Both the position numbers and the translations under genes were made by a program. The notes beneath the pieces were generated by a model that worked only from the letters and a program-made list of their open reading frames with translations, was not told the DNA's origin and searched no databases. DNA of 64,000 nucleotides from Muraenolepis orangiensis. Its lineage: Eukaryota > Chordata > Actinopteri > Gadiformes > Muraenolepididae. Below, piece by piece: positions 10,470 through 20,378 of this stretch. The stretch's first letter is position 1; every line of letters begins with the position of its first letter. The stretch lies in contig CM051001.1 of the NCBI GenBank assembly GCA_027704905.1, positions 24,940,728 through 25,004,727 of the forward strand, written 5' to 3'.

Positions 10470-11105
10470 CCCCATTTTCAGTGTCCTGGCTGAGGGAAGG
10501 AGGTTGTCGGCCAAGATTTTACGGTACATGGCCCGTCCATCCTCCCCTCGATGCGGTGAAGTCGTCCTGTCCCCTTAGCAGAGAAATATCCCCAAAGCAT
10601 AATGTTTCCACCTCCATGCTTGACAGTGGGGATGGTGTTCTTGGGGTTATAGTCAGCGTTTTTCTTCCTCCAAACACGGTGTGCAGAGTTGATGCCAAAG
10701 ATCTCAATTTTGATGTTGATGTTCATTGGTAAACTTCAGACGGGCCTGTACATGTGCCTTCTTGCTGCAGGATTTTAATCCATTACGGCGTAGTGTGTTA
10801 CCAATAGTTTTCTTGGTGACTGTGGTCCCAGCTGCCTTGAGATCATTAACAAGTTCCTCCCGTGTAGTTCTTGGCTGATCCCTCACCGTTCTCATGATCT
10901 TCGATTCCCCACGAGGCGAGATCTTGCGTGGAGCCCCAGACCGAGGGCAATTGATGGTAATTTTCTTCCATTTTCGAATAATCGCACCAACAGTTGTCTC
11001 CTTCTCACCAAGCTGCTTGCTGATGGTCTTGTAGCCCATTCCAGCCTTGTGCAGGTCTACAATCTTGTCCCTGATGTCCTTAGACAGCTCTTTGGTCTTG
11101 CCCAT
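10470..11105 (-). pseudogene. Tc1-like transposase, broken and truncated
   Basis: N-terminal part at 11105-10704: MGKTKELSKDIRDKIVDLHK and GYKTISKQLGEKETTVGAII form the first helix-turn-helix, then PRSGAPRKISPRGES and a second DNA-binding half ending KKAHVQARLKF. After a deletion and frame change the catalytic domain picks up at about 10700 with IEIFGINSAHRVWRKKNADY, PTVKHGGGNIMLWGYFSAKG and, in a third frame, YRKILADNLLPSARTLKM. The segment with the first catalytic Asp (usually SDETK) and the whole C-terminus with the remaining acidic residues are missing. Clearly non-functional. Confidence 0.9.
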
Positions 11106-11446
11106 GGTGGCGAGGTTGGAATCGGATTGATTGATTCTGTGGAGAGGTGTCTAATATTCAGGTAATGAGTTGATATTAGGAGTACTTTCTTAAAGCAAGA
11201 GGCCTTATCTAACTGGTCTGTTGGAGCCAGAATTATTGTTGGTTGCAAGGGGATCAAATACTTCACTCAATTAAATGAAAATCAATTTATAACTTTTACA
11301 TGATGTAAATGTCTGGATTTTCTTTTTGACATTTTGTTTCTCACTGTTAAAATAAACCTACCATTAAAATTATAGACTGTTCATTTCTTTGTAAGTGGGC
11401 AAACTTACAAAATCAACAAGGGATCAAATAATTATTTCCTTCACTG
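10470..11446 (-). mobile_element. Tc1-like DNA transposon, one end missing
   Basis: Minus-strand Tc1/mariner element. The terminal inverted repeat is at the right: read inward from 11446 it is CAGTGAAGGAAATAATTATT, with the target TA at 11447-11448. The opposite end is lost where transposase sequence meets a poly-C run at about 10470. It sits within family A LINE sequence (10374-10468 and 11449-11656), so it inserted there before or during the truncation. Confidence 0.88.
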
Positions 11447-11448
11447 TA

Positions 11449-11656
11449 CATATACCTATTATTATGCTCATATCACATTTATACCTAGACTGTCTTTTAA
11501 CCTGTAAATTTAAACTGTAAATTATATTATATTACCATGCACTTTACTGCAACATTTGCACTCTGGTTAGATGCTAAATTATTTTCGCTATACTGTACTT
11601 GTGCTGTGCAATGACAATAAATGTTAATCTAATCTAATCGAATCATCTAATCTAAT
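11449..11656 (+). mobile_element. Family A LINE 3' tail
   Basis: Contains CACTTTACTGCAACATTTGC, GTTAGATGCTAAATTATTTT and CAATGACAATAAA followed by TCTAATCTAATC repeats, the same 3' end as at 576-700 (reverse), 14640-14812 and 35740-35830 (reverse). Confidence 0.88.
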
Positions 11657-11935
11657 CAAGCATTTTGCCGATATTTAGCATTTTATAAATTGCATTTTAT
11701 AAATTGCATTTTATAAATTGCATTTTATAAATTGCATTTTAATTTAATTTTTATTTAATAATTTAATTTTTTAACTTTATTCTATTTTTATTCTATTTTT
11801 ATCTATTTTTATCTTATTTTTATAACTGCTGTCTGTCGTCGGGTATTGCACATAAGATTTTCACATCACTGCTTTATACTTATGTAAACTGTGAAGTGAC
11901 AATAAACTTGACTTGACTTGACTTGATTAATCTAT
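11657..11935 (+). mobile_element. Rex1-like LINE family B, 3' tail fragment
   Basis: Matches the tail at 36950-37140: TTTTTATAACTGCTGTCTGT, GTATTGCACATAA, CTGTGAAGTGACAATAAA and TTGACTTGACTTGACTTG. It is 5'-truncated and abuts the family A tail in the same orientation. A 14-bp unit near its start is expanded (11678-11745). Confidence 0.8.
11678..11745. repeat. 14-bp tandem repeat within the family B tail
   Basis: GCATTTTATAAATT occurs four times head to tail plus a partial copy. The homologous tail at 36965 has a single unit. Confidence 0.9.
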
Positions 11936-12273
11936 AGCCACATTAGAACACTGTCTGTTTCAGCGGTTTTCAAACCTCAGCTTCATAAGCTAAACTAATT
12001 TTAATTATACACTTTAGCCCTTGGCCTATACACTCTCACTCAATTTTCACTGCACAGGTACAGCATATATTCCACCAAATGCAAATTAACCCATATTGTC
12101 GTAACCTAAATGATGTATTACTCACGTTACATGAAGAATCCCAAAATGTGATCTCAGATGATATTCCAATACTATGAAACCCTAACTCAAGAACCAAACC
12201 TTAAAAAATGGTTTGGATTTACCCAGGAGGACTCATTCAGCAGACATTTTTTAACTGAAGCAACTTTCATGAC
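11936..12273. other. No feature recognised
   Basis: AT-rich sequence without visible repeat ends or coding signal. Confidence 0.5.
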
Positions 12274-12278
12274 TTCTC

Positions 12279-12610
12279 TGTCACGAGAAGGGAGTGGGTT
12301 GGACCCCGAACGCAGACACCGACACAGTGGAGCGGTACGAACGGCTTTATTCACGGAAACACACACAAAGTCACAAGGGTGCACTGGGGAGACGATCCGC
12401 GGAGTAGCGGCAGGTAGTAGACCGGCGAGTAGTCCGGGACGGGGGAAGGAGTCGGGTGCGAAGTACCGGCAGGGGTAGTAGGCAGGCGATGGGTATCAGA
12501 CGGGAGAACTACGTGCAGTATAGGGTAACGACCTCACACTGGGGTAAAGGAAAGACAACGTATATATACCCCAGGTGAGGTGATAAACAATTAGACGAGG
12601 AGATTGTGTC

Positions 12611-12647
<37 letters not shown>

Positions 12648-12700
12648 CGCCAGCGCACATGGCTAGGCCACGCCCCCTGCCAACAACCGTAACCGTGACA
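12279..12700 (-). mobile_element. Solo-LTR-like element (TGTCACG family), copy 1
   Basis: 422 bp starting TGTCACGAGAAG and ending ACCGTGACA, with the exact 5-bp duplication TTCTC at 12274-12278 and 12701-12705. Read on minus it has LTR order: TG start, a TATA box (GTATATATAC, about 12560), AATAAA (about 12348), CA end. It contains a GT microsatellite (12614-12644). No coding region. The related copy at 48110-48509 also has a 5-bp duplication. An alternative is a non-autonomous DNA transposon with 7-bp ends. Confidence 0.68.
12614..12644. repeat. (GT)n microsatellite
   Basis: About 15 GT units inside the LTR-like element. Confidence 0.95.
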
Positions 12701-12705
12701 TTCTC

Positions 12706-14140
12706 CTATTTTGTTTTGGGTCAGGAATGAGTTAGGAGTCTTGCTCAAGGATACTGGTTGACAGCAGACAAAGGGTCTACTCACACAGCCAATTACATTT
12801 ATTCCACTCTTTCTCTTCGGCTGTGTGTTGACATAATTGGCTCCAGTCCTGTAGCACCACCTGGTTTTTCCATTCCCATGCTGAGATGGAAAAAAGTATC
12901 TGATTTCACAGGTGTTCTTCTTCATCAAAGCTGTTCTTCACTAACTACTTCAATTGATAGAGGGACAAGGAGGCCCTCTCCTGTCTCTGGGATTGGATTC
13001 ACTGTAAGTTTGTTTCAAGGTTTGCTTTGGAGTGCACCGTCTGTGGTCTGATATGGATTAATGCTTTAAAATAAGTATTGTTAACTCTTCAATTAAATAT
13101 GTTTTCACATTGAAGGCAGGGGTGTGATTCTTATTTCAACTGAACTCAAACAATCATGGTAAAAACAACATCATTTCACAGTTGACCCATACTTTGGAAA
13201 GTTGTGAAGGGGATGTTCAGGGTCATAAAAGTGTACCTTTAAGCTACAAACTGTGTGATTTTGAGTCCATTGATATTCAGCTCTCACTTGAGCAAACCCC
13301 TGAACAAATCCTTGAGAGAAAACCCGACGTTTGCTTCAACGCATGATGGAGAGATAGATTTATAGATTCACTGGACAGAGTGAATCACAGTGCCCTGCAG
13401 CAATCATGGCACCATTAATAAAATGTATCGTATTGAATGAACAGTTAAGCACCTCAAAAACCCTTTAAACCCTTTTTTTTCATGTGTAAGGATTTCCTAT
13501 GTATGCAGTATATTAGACCTACTGCAAAGTCATACTGTATGTCGTTTTTTGCGTATATATGGGCATATATATGATTTTAGTAATGCATTTTCTGTCTGCT
13601 TCTTATTTTGTGATTTACACCATTAAAAAGTCACTAGAATGCAGGTTTTCTGAGGGAGGAACCACAGACACCCTCTTATAGTGCTTTTATTAAATATCCT
13701 TCTTACCAAGAGCACTATGTTTGGCAAGTATTTAGTAGTATTTAACATTCTATTCTCATTCATCTGTCGCCTTGACCCCCGCAGTTGTCAGGTAGCACAC
13801 CTGCACTCCAGAAGACCATCCTTACACATGGTAAAGCAGAGCCAAAAGGCCCTGGAATCCATCCCCGGAGGGCAGCAGTCTACCTGTAGGAGTCCTTGCG
13901 CCAAATGACCTCTACCTCCTCAAATTGCATGCATCTATGATTAAGTGGCTTTCGATAGAAGTCAGTGAGATGACTTTGAGTATTAATGAAGTGATCTCGC
14001 GCTGACATGGGAGAAAAGAGGCTACATAAAATGAGGAGAGGAGATGAGTTTAAATTAGTGAGTTTTTAATGTCTTTAGTTCTAACTTATATGTGTATTAT
14101 CCACATCATATCCACATCATAACCAACAGACCCCATTCAG
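12706..14140. other. No gene recognised
   Basis: A splice-acceptor-like pyrimidine/CCCGCAG precedes an open stretch at 13780-13906, but no donor, domain or partner exon is visible. The rest is AT-rich single-copy-looking sequence. Confidence 0.4.
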
Positions 14141-14812
14141 TCAAGCCAATCTCACCTCCTCCACCCTCACCCTGCGAACATCGGCGTTCCCCTGGGCTGT
14201 GTCCTGAGCCCTCTCCTCTACTCCCTCTTCACACATGACTGCACTCATGTACATAGTACAAACTCCATCATCAAGTTTGCCAATGACACAGAGGTGATGG
14301 CCTCATCAAAAACAACAATGAGGCAGCCTACAGGGACGAGGTCCAGCACCTCGTGGCGTATCTGCCGTACATTTTTTAATCCTATTTTAAACTGTATCTG
14401 CCGTATATATTTTAATCCCCATCCTTCAATCCTCCTGTTGATAGAACTGCATATCCCTGCTCACTACCTGCTGTATATAAATGTATATATATTTATCCTG
14501 TTTTTCATAACAGCATACCCCTGATCACTACCTGTTAAATACTTATACTTACTTACCTGTATATATATATATATATATATATACATATTATTATGCTCAT
14601 ATCTCACACATACTCTGTTTTTATAAGGACTGTTTTTATACCTAGTAGACTGTCTTTTCGGAACTTTAAACTGTAAATTATAAATATAGATATATTACCA
14701 TGGACTTTACTGCAACATTTGCACTCTGGTTAGATGCTAAATTATTTTCACTGTACTGTACTTGTGCTGTGCAATGACAATACATTTCAATCTAATCTAA
14801 TCTAATCTAATC
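14141..14812 (+). mobile_element. Family A LINE, internally deleted copy
   Basis: Starts within RT motif B: the plus frame reads VPLGCVLSPLLYSLFTHDC and IIKFANDTE, so FADD has become FAND. After LVAYLPYIF the sequence jumps to 3' UTR, including a TA microsatellite (14560-14582) and the TCTAATC tail at 14790-14812. It is 5'-truncated with the C-terminal RT deleted. Confidence 0.82.
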
Positions 14813-15054
14813 ATACATCCCATTGTGCGGTAGCATGTCCAAGATCAAAACTAGAAAAAGACACCAAAAAACAGCACTTGACGGACAACGGCTAAACACA
14901 CAGGAAACATGGCCTTGCGTGGGCGGTGCCAAGCCTAAAAGGTTCCTGCAGAAGTAGTGCCATGGACTATCTCGACGCTGACTTCTTTCATGTCGGATGC
15001 GCCGCCCCCCCTCTGAGCCTGTGGTTGCCATGGCGATGAGATAATCCTCCTGGG
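14747..15054 (+). repeat. 308-bp duplicated segment, source copy (Y)
   Basis: Comprises the last 66 bp of the family A tail and about 240 bp of flank. It recurs at 16120-16427 with the same length and about three differences by eye. Confidence 0.92.
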
Positions 15055-15992
15055 GCGTCTGACAGAAGGAGAGACTGCCAACACTCTCTCGCTACAGCGC
15101 ATCAACATCGCAGCGCACACGGACACGGCTGAACACGCACATCCACGGCTGAACACGAGTATCAACCACTCCGTCTCCAGTCAAAAGTGTATTTGAATAC
15201 ATTCTGGTTAACATATAAACACTAACATAAAGCAAGCAATACCTGGTGTGTTGGTTGTCTTTCACCAAGAAGGGTCACAGAGATCCAATATATGACGGAT
15301 GTGAAATACTGTGCCGGGTACTAAAAGAGTTGTCTTGGCAAAGTACCAAGTCTTCCAAGTACACATCTCACATGGTACATGTCTAACATGGTACATTTCT
15401 AGAACGGTAAGATATGGGATGGTAAGTAGATCGTCGTAACAGATAGTCTCCCTAATCCATCGACGTGAACAGTCATCCAATAAACTGTATTGCAATAGGT
15501 TGAGCAGAATTGACACATAATTTGTATTCTAAATGTACTTGCGACTGTTTACTTGTGTTGTTTATGTGGCCTAAATAGTGGTGGTAGGTTATTCAGTCGT
15601 TATTAGCATGTAATATGTGTGTAAAAGTTTATTAAAATATCGCACGTCTGCCATCAACGTTTTGTCAACTGTAGTACTATTAGTATTGCTATGAAGTAAT
15701 TAGTGGGTGATATCATGTGCCATGTAATTACCTGTACACAAAAGGGACATTTTTCAATGACTTTAATTGATGCCTAATCGGGCAGAATTCCCAGCTGAAT
15801 TTGATCCAATTATGAGGCGGGGCACCTTGGCTGTTCACGGGCAGCCAAGGTAAACCAACCCCAGTTCTAAAGGACATTGGCAAGAGTATGCTCAAAGCAT
15901 ATGGAAATACAACTGGATCCAACTGCATCCAAACTGCTCTCAGTAATTCAAGATTCAAGAGACTTTATTTATCCCGAGGGAAATTAAGGAAA
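15055..15992. other. No gene recognised
   Basis: Contains the phrase TTTATTTATCCCGAGGGAAA (15963-15982), which on minus resembles a LINE 3' end, but no further element sequence is clear. Otherwise nothing seen. Confidence 0.4.
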
Positions 15993-16117
15993 TAAGCCCA
16001 CATTACATTGGTGCTAGGCTAGCCTGCATCACTTACAGCAGGGGTGTCCAAACTATTTTCATTGAGGACCGCATACAGAAAAATATGGGGAGTCACTGGC
16101 CACACACAGTATTAAAG
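15993..16117 (+). repeat. 125-bp duplicated segment, first copy (X1), with a partial hAT end
   Basis: Identical by eye to 16430-16554. Includes the hAT target ACTTACAG and the first 79 bp of the hAT element (from 16039). Confidence 0.93.
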
Positions 16118-16119
16118 TA

Positions 16120-16427
16120 TTCACTGTACTGTACTTGTGCTGTGCAATGACAATACATTTCAATCTAATCGAATCTAATCTAATCATACATCCCATTGTG
16201 CGGTAGCATGTCCAAGATCAAAACTAGAAAAAGACACCAAAAAACAGCACTTGACGGACAACGGCTAATCACACAGGAAACATGGCCTTGCGTGGGCGGT
16301 GCCAAGCCTAAAAGGTTCCTGCAGAAGTAGTGCCATGGACTATCTCGACGCTGACTTCTTTCATGTCGGATGCGCGGCCCCCCCTCTGAGCCTGTGGTTG
16401 CCATGGCGATGAGATAATCCTCCTGGG
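16120..16427 (+). repeat. 308-bp duplicated segment, second copy (Y')
   Basis: Near-identical to 14747-15054. It lies between two copies of a 125-bp segment (15993-16117 and 16430-16554). Since Y' includes LINE flank, it is a genomic duplication, not a new LINE insertion. Confidence 0.92.
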
Positions 16428-16475
16428 ATTAAGCCCACATTACATTGGTGCTAGGCTAGCCTGCATCACTTACAG

Positions 16476-17065
16476 CAGGGGTGTCCAAACTATTTTCATT
16501 GAGGACCGCATACAGAAAAATATGGGGAGTCACTGGCCACACACAGTATTAAAGCGGCAGTGTTCTACCCCGGTTCTACAGTTATTTGTGGTGGTCTGTG
16601 AAGTTACTGCAGGTGGTCCATGAGTTCAATAATGTCTACTAGTGTAGTCATTTAGCAGCTCCTTCTCTTAACAGAAGTTCCCAATGTTGCTTCTAACTCA
16701 GGATGGTGCTCCCTAATCACAGTCCTGTTTTAAAGAGAGGGGTAAGCAAACGGTATTACAGGATAAGCGTGTTGTGTAGCCTGTGTGATACAATCAGTGG
16801 GCTTGTTAACACATCAATTGGGCTACAAACCGTTAGGCATTTGGATTCAATTTAAGTAATTGGGCTTATTAACACATCACAAATACTGTCATACATGTTT
16901 TACTCAGCTATGATAGGAACAGCATTTCACTCAATGGTAGCAGTGATGTTGCTACTTGGACTAAAGAAAGCAAACAGGCCATATTTATTTATTTATTTAA
17001 TTTATTTTAAATTCACCAAGGGCCACTTAAGTAAGTACCCACGGGCCGCAGTTTGGACACCCCTG
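16476..17065. mobile_element. Non-autonomous hAT element with matched ends
   Basis: 590 bp with inverted termini CAGGGGTGTCCAAACT (left) and AGTTTGGACACCCCTG (right), 16 bp perfect. The 8-bp target duplication ACTTACAG is at 16468-16475 and 17066-17073. No transposase frame. A 79-bp copy of its left end lies at 16039-16117 through local duplication. The ends resemble the Charlie-like hAT group. Confidence 0.92.
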
Positions 17066-17073
17066 ACTTACAG

Positions 17074-17929
17074 GTACCATACACAGTCTTATACTCTGTT
17101 AACTCCTCTGCTTAAATAAAGGATGTAAAGATGCAATGGTTGTCTCACTAAAATAAGGCCTAACTAGTCTGAATCCCGCCTGCAAGTTGAATACTTCACA
17201 TTTGTTTACCACTTGCTTAGAAGTGAATCAACCATTTCGGAATTCAACCATTCATTAACTGGTAGTGTGGTTTCTGTGTATATATTGGGCTGTGGTGCAA
17301 AAGGCACAACCAAACTGTTGTGTGTGTGTGTGTGTGCCCACGGCCAACACAACCTCGTTAGTTGGACAGCCCTGTACTGTGCTCATTGATGTTCATATCT
17401 GCCTTTTGCTCTCCCTGTCTGTTTGATATTATAGACCCAACAGGAAAACTTGTGTCGAGTTGAATGTGATACCTCTTGAGATATTTTACCCGTTGTAACT
17501 TATCAGGGCTCTGGCAAAAATCAAGTTTTTCTTCTGCTGCCTTTTGTTCGGCAAATCGTGAAGTAGCTTAGCTTTCCGTTCCATGTTATCTCCACAAGAG
17601 AGTTCCATTCTTAGCTTTTCATTTCAAAGATAAGATGCATCACCAAACCCCCATCCCCCTCTCTGTCCTTTCTCAGGGTTTCTTCCCTTTGGGGAAAAAC
17701 ATGATGAACATATACAGTAAATATTGGGGTGATGTCAAGTATGAACTATTTTATAGTGTACAGTGTGTCCATTAGCATGGTAACCAAATGGCCTAATGGT
17801 TATTGGTTGGAGTTTGAATGTAGTTCATTGATAATAAATAGTACATTATACTAATACTACAATAGACAAGACAAGATAGTTCACAATGACACGTGCATTC
17901 ATTCATTCACGTTATGTCTTTGGATGTTC

Positions 17930-17931
<2 letters not shown>
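17074..17931. other. No feature recognised
   Basis: A short GT run at 17320-17335; otherwise nothing seen. Confidence 0.5.

Positions 17932-17992
<61 letters not shown>
17932..17992. repeat. (AG)n microsatellite
   Basis: About 30 AG units with one interruption. Confidence 0.95.
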
Positions 17993-17998
<6 letters not shown>

Positions 17999-18219
17999 AG
18001 AGAGAGTGGCTTGAAAAATGACCGAGGAGGGAGGCGTGCACTTGCATCCACCGGTGTGCACGTGTAATTGGCAGATTGACCTCTGGGAAGATGTGACACT
18101 TGCGGTTTGGCATTAAATAATGTCAGACTGAAGAGGCAAGGATGTAAAACAATCCTCCTTCAGCCTTATCTCTCTCCTCTTCATCTTCCTCCCCCTCTTA
18201 TCTTTGCAAGAGAGTGCCC

Positions 18220-18222
<3 letters not shown>

Positions 18223-18296
<74 letters not shown>
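18223..18296. repeat. (CT)n microsatellite, first of a duplicated pair
   Basis: About 37 uninterrupted CT units directly before duplicated unit copy 1. Confidence 0.95.
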
Positions 18297-18299
<3 letters not shown>

Positions 18300-18422
18300 C
18301 TTTAATGTATCTCTGAGCCTCTCATTCTGTGCTAAAGAGGCCCCAAGTCAGTTAATTACCTAATCACCTCTTGCGTCCTTGAGCTGCTGGCCACGGTTCA
18401 GAGGTCCCTGTCAGCCATAGCC
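18297..18422 (+). repeat. 126-bp tandemly duplicated unit, copy 1
   Basis: Runs from ATTCTTTAATGTATCT to CAGCCATAGCC. Copy 2 at 18497-18622 differs at about 7 positions. Both follow CT arrays, so the duplicated unit is CT array plus 126 bp, period 200 bp. Confidence 0.93.
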
Positions 18423-18423
18423 G

Positions 18424-18429
<6 letters not shown>

Positions 18430-18496
<67 letters not shown>
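18430..18496. repeat. (CT)n microsatellite, second of the pair
   Basis: About 33 CT units before copy 2. Confidence 0.95.
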
Positions 18497-18499
<3 letters not shown>

Positions 18500-18622
18500 C
18501 TTTTGTGTATGTCTGAGCCTCTCATCCTGTGCTAAAGAGGCCCCAAGTCAGTTAATTACCTAATCACCTCTTGCGTCCTTGAGCTGCTGGCCACGGCTCA
18601 GAGGTCCCTGTCAGCCGTAGCC
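18497..18622 (+). repeat. 126-bp tandemly duplicated unit, copy 2
   Basis: Second copy of 18297-18422. The central 65 bp, including CAGTTAATTACCTAATCACC, are unchanged between copies. Confidence 0.93.
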
Positions 18623-19320
18623 TCTTACCGCAAGGAGGTAAACACACACACAGCACGGCAGTTCCGTTGACACACACACAGGCCACAATGCATGACTTGT
18701 GAAGCCCGCCTGGCAATCTTTAAGCTTTTATATGACCTTTTCCACACATTGTTTTTTTTATTTGTACTTGACAGAGCATGGCAACGCAATATCAACAAAT
18801 AGCAATATGTACAATTGCAATAGCAACGCACATGGTGTCAGCAATCAGTGTACATGGAAGTCACTCTCATGAGACGGCAACAGACTGGCAAGTCATGGTT
18901 GTGTGAGAATAGGACACAATTGAACAGCAAGGATGTTATAATATTGGTAAAGTTAGTACGAAAAATAAAATCTTGCAATGAAAATTGTACTTTGTCTTTG
19001 TTTGCAAACTCTTGAAGCACAGTTCCCTTTCGCCATATGTCAAGTCATGTGAGGTCTACTGGGATATTGCTCATGTACAGTATGACGTGCTACTGCTAGT
19101 AGAATGCAGAGTACGGTCACTGTTTCAGCCATTTATTTTTTATCTGAATAATACTGGGGGATCTAACGACTCACTCTATCTGCTCACTCTCTGCTCACTG
19201 CTCTCTCTATTTATTTATTGATTTTTCTAACCTCTTCTGCCCTTTTTATGTCCATTTTAGCTATACAACTTTCAATTCAAATTGCCATCATGGACCTTGG
19301 TTTTTGTTTTGGATTGCAAA
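18623..19320. other. No feature recognised
   Basis: Nothing seen beyond short CA runs near 18645-18680. Confidence 0.5.
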
Positions 19321-19368
19321 CAGGTACGCTACGCACGCAACACGATCGCAACAGGTACGCAACACATA
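19321..19368. repeat. CGCAAC-type repeat, left cluster
   Basis: ACGCACGCAACACGATCGCA and GGTACGCAACAC carry the motif that is tandem at 19830-19966. Confidence 0.65.
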
Positions 19369-19479
19369 AGTTATGTAAGCAGGTCCAAATTTGAGGTATC
19401 TGGCCAGGTTTTGGGGTCACTTTTTTCTGATTTCTTGGTAGCTTTCCCCATGTTGACTCTTCGATGACCAAATCAGAAG

Positions 19480-19795
19480 GAAACACTGAATCGGCTCCGC
19501 TTTTATAGTGTTGAACTTTCCTGACTAGCTTCCAGACCGTAGTCGAGGAATACAGGGGATATTCATCCAGGGCCGAAGCACAGGCTTCGGGTTCAATAAC
19601 ACACTTAATGAACAGACAGGCAGGGTCTACTTCCGAGAGGGATGGATTTATTGACAACTTATTCTAGACAGGTGTACATTGCTACTACTCGCTCATTCAC
19701 ATCGCGCTCCCACCCACACACACACGCCATGCCCCCCTCTCCCTTAAAGGGGTAGGCAGCCTTACCCTACATGAACCTACTGGTATAACAATAGG
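19480..19795 (-). other. Possible LTR- or promoter-like segment
   Basis: On minus it begins TGTTATACCAGTAGG at 19789, has AATAAA at about 19652 and TATAAAAG at about 19505. No target duplication or second LTR is found, and the signal order (poly-A before TATA) is wrong for a single LTR. Kept as a weak candidate only. Confidence 0.2.
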
Positions 19796-19829
19796 TTTTT
19801 ATCACGTGAACGATATTTGCAAATACCAC

Positions 19830-19966
19830 GCAACTAGCACACAGGTCAAACGCAACTTGTATGTTTTGAACGCAACTCAAACGCAACTCGTAAGTTCTGC
19901 ACGCAACTCACACGCAACCTACACGCAACTCACACGCAACCCACACGCAACCCACACGCAACCCAT
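19830..19966. repeat. CACACGCAAC minisatellite
   Basis: CGCAAC occurs about nine times, tightening to 10-bp CACACGCAAC units at 19908-19963. The related left cluster at 19321-19368 suggests one array split by 19369-19829. Confidence 0.88.
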
Positions 19967-20114
19967 AGGTCGAATAGGTAACAAATTGACATAATTGTTG
20001 ATTTCGGTTGCGTTTGGTGCGTATACAAATATTTTTCACAGACCCGCAAGTCATAGGTTTCAGCATATGCTATGGTGTGAGGGCAGTTTTTCTTTGGAAA
20101 GATTGGAGAGAAAA

Positions 20115-20250
20115 AAAAGATCGGGCCTAATCCAACATTAACCCAAGTGCTCCTGATCCAGGATCTAATTGCTGAAAATAAGATAAATATCCTGGGCCTC
20201 AAACCTGGTTGAAACCAGACTTATGTCTACTATTAAACAAAGCTACCACA
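20115..20250 (+). mobile_element. LINE endonuclease fragment
   Basis: The plus frame reads LIQDLIAENKINILGL, then a position matching the ETWL block (KPG, stop) and NQTYVYY. The pattern is that of a LINE endonuclease N-terminus. Too short and degraded to assign a clade. Confidence 0.4.
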
Positions 20251-20378
20251 CCCAACTACATTAGCTCCGGGGGAAGGGAGCCTCCCTGACCGGAGCCACA
20301 AAGCCCCGGCAACAACAAACGTGCCCATAGGTGAGGGTCCCGTGGTGGCCTACTGGTTAGGACCAGCCCTACCGAGCA

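Noticed and set aside
13780..13908. Exon-like stretch after CCCGCAG
   Set aside because: No branch point, donor or partner exon could be supported, and no domain is recognisable.
14807..15031. 74-codon minus frame, duplicated at 16180-16404
   Set aside because: Its two copies come from the segmental duplication, so the similarity is not evidence for coding; no motif.
19277..19657. 126-codon minus frame
   Set aside because: Overlaps TATA- and poly-A-like signals and a minisatellite; no domain recognised.
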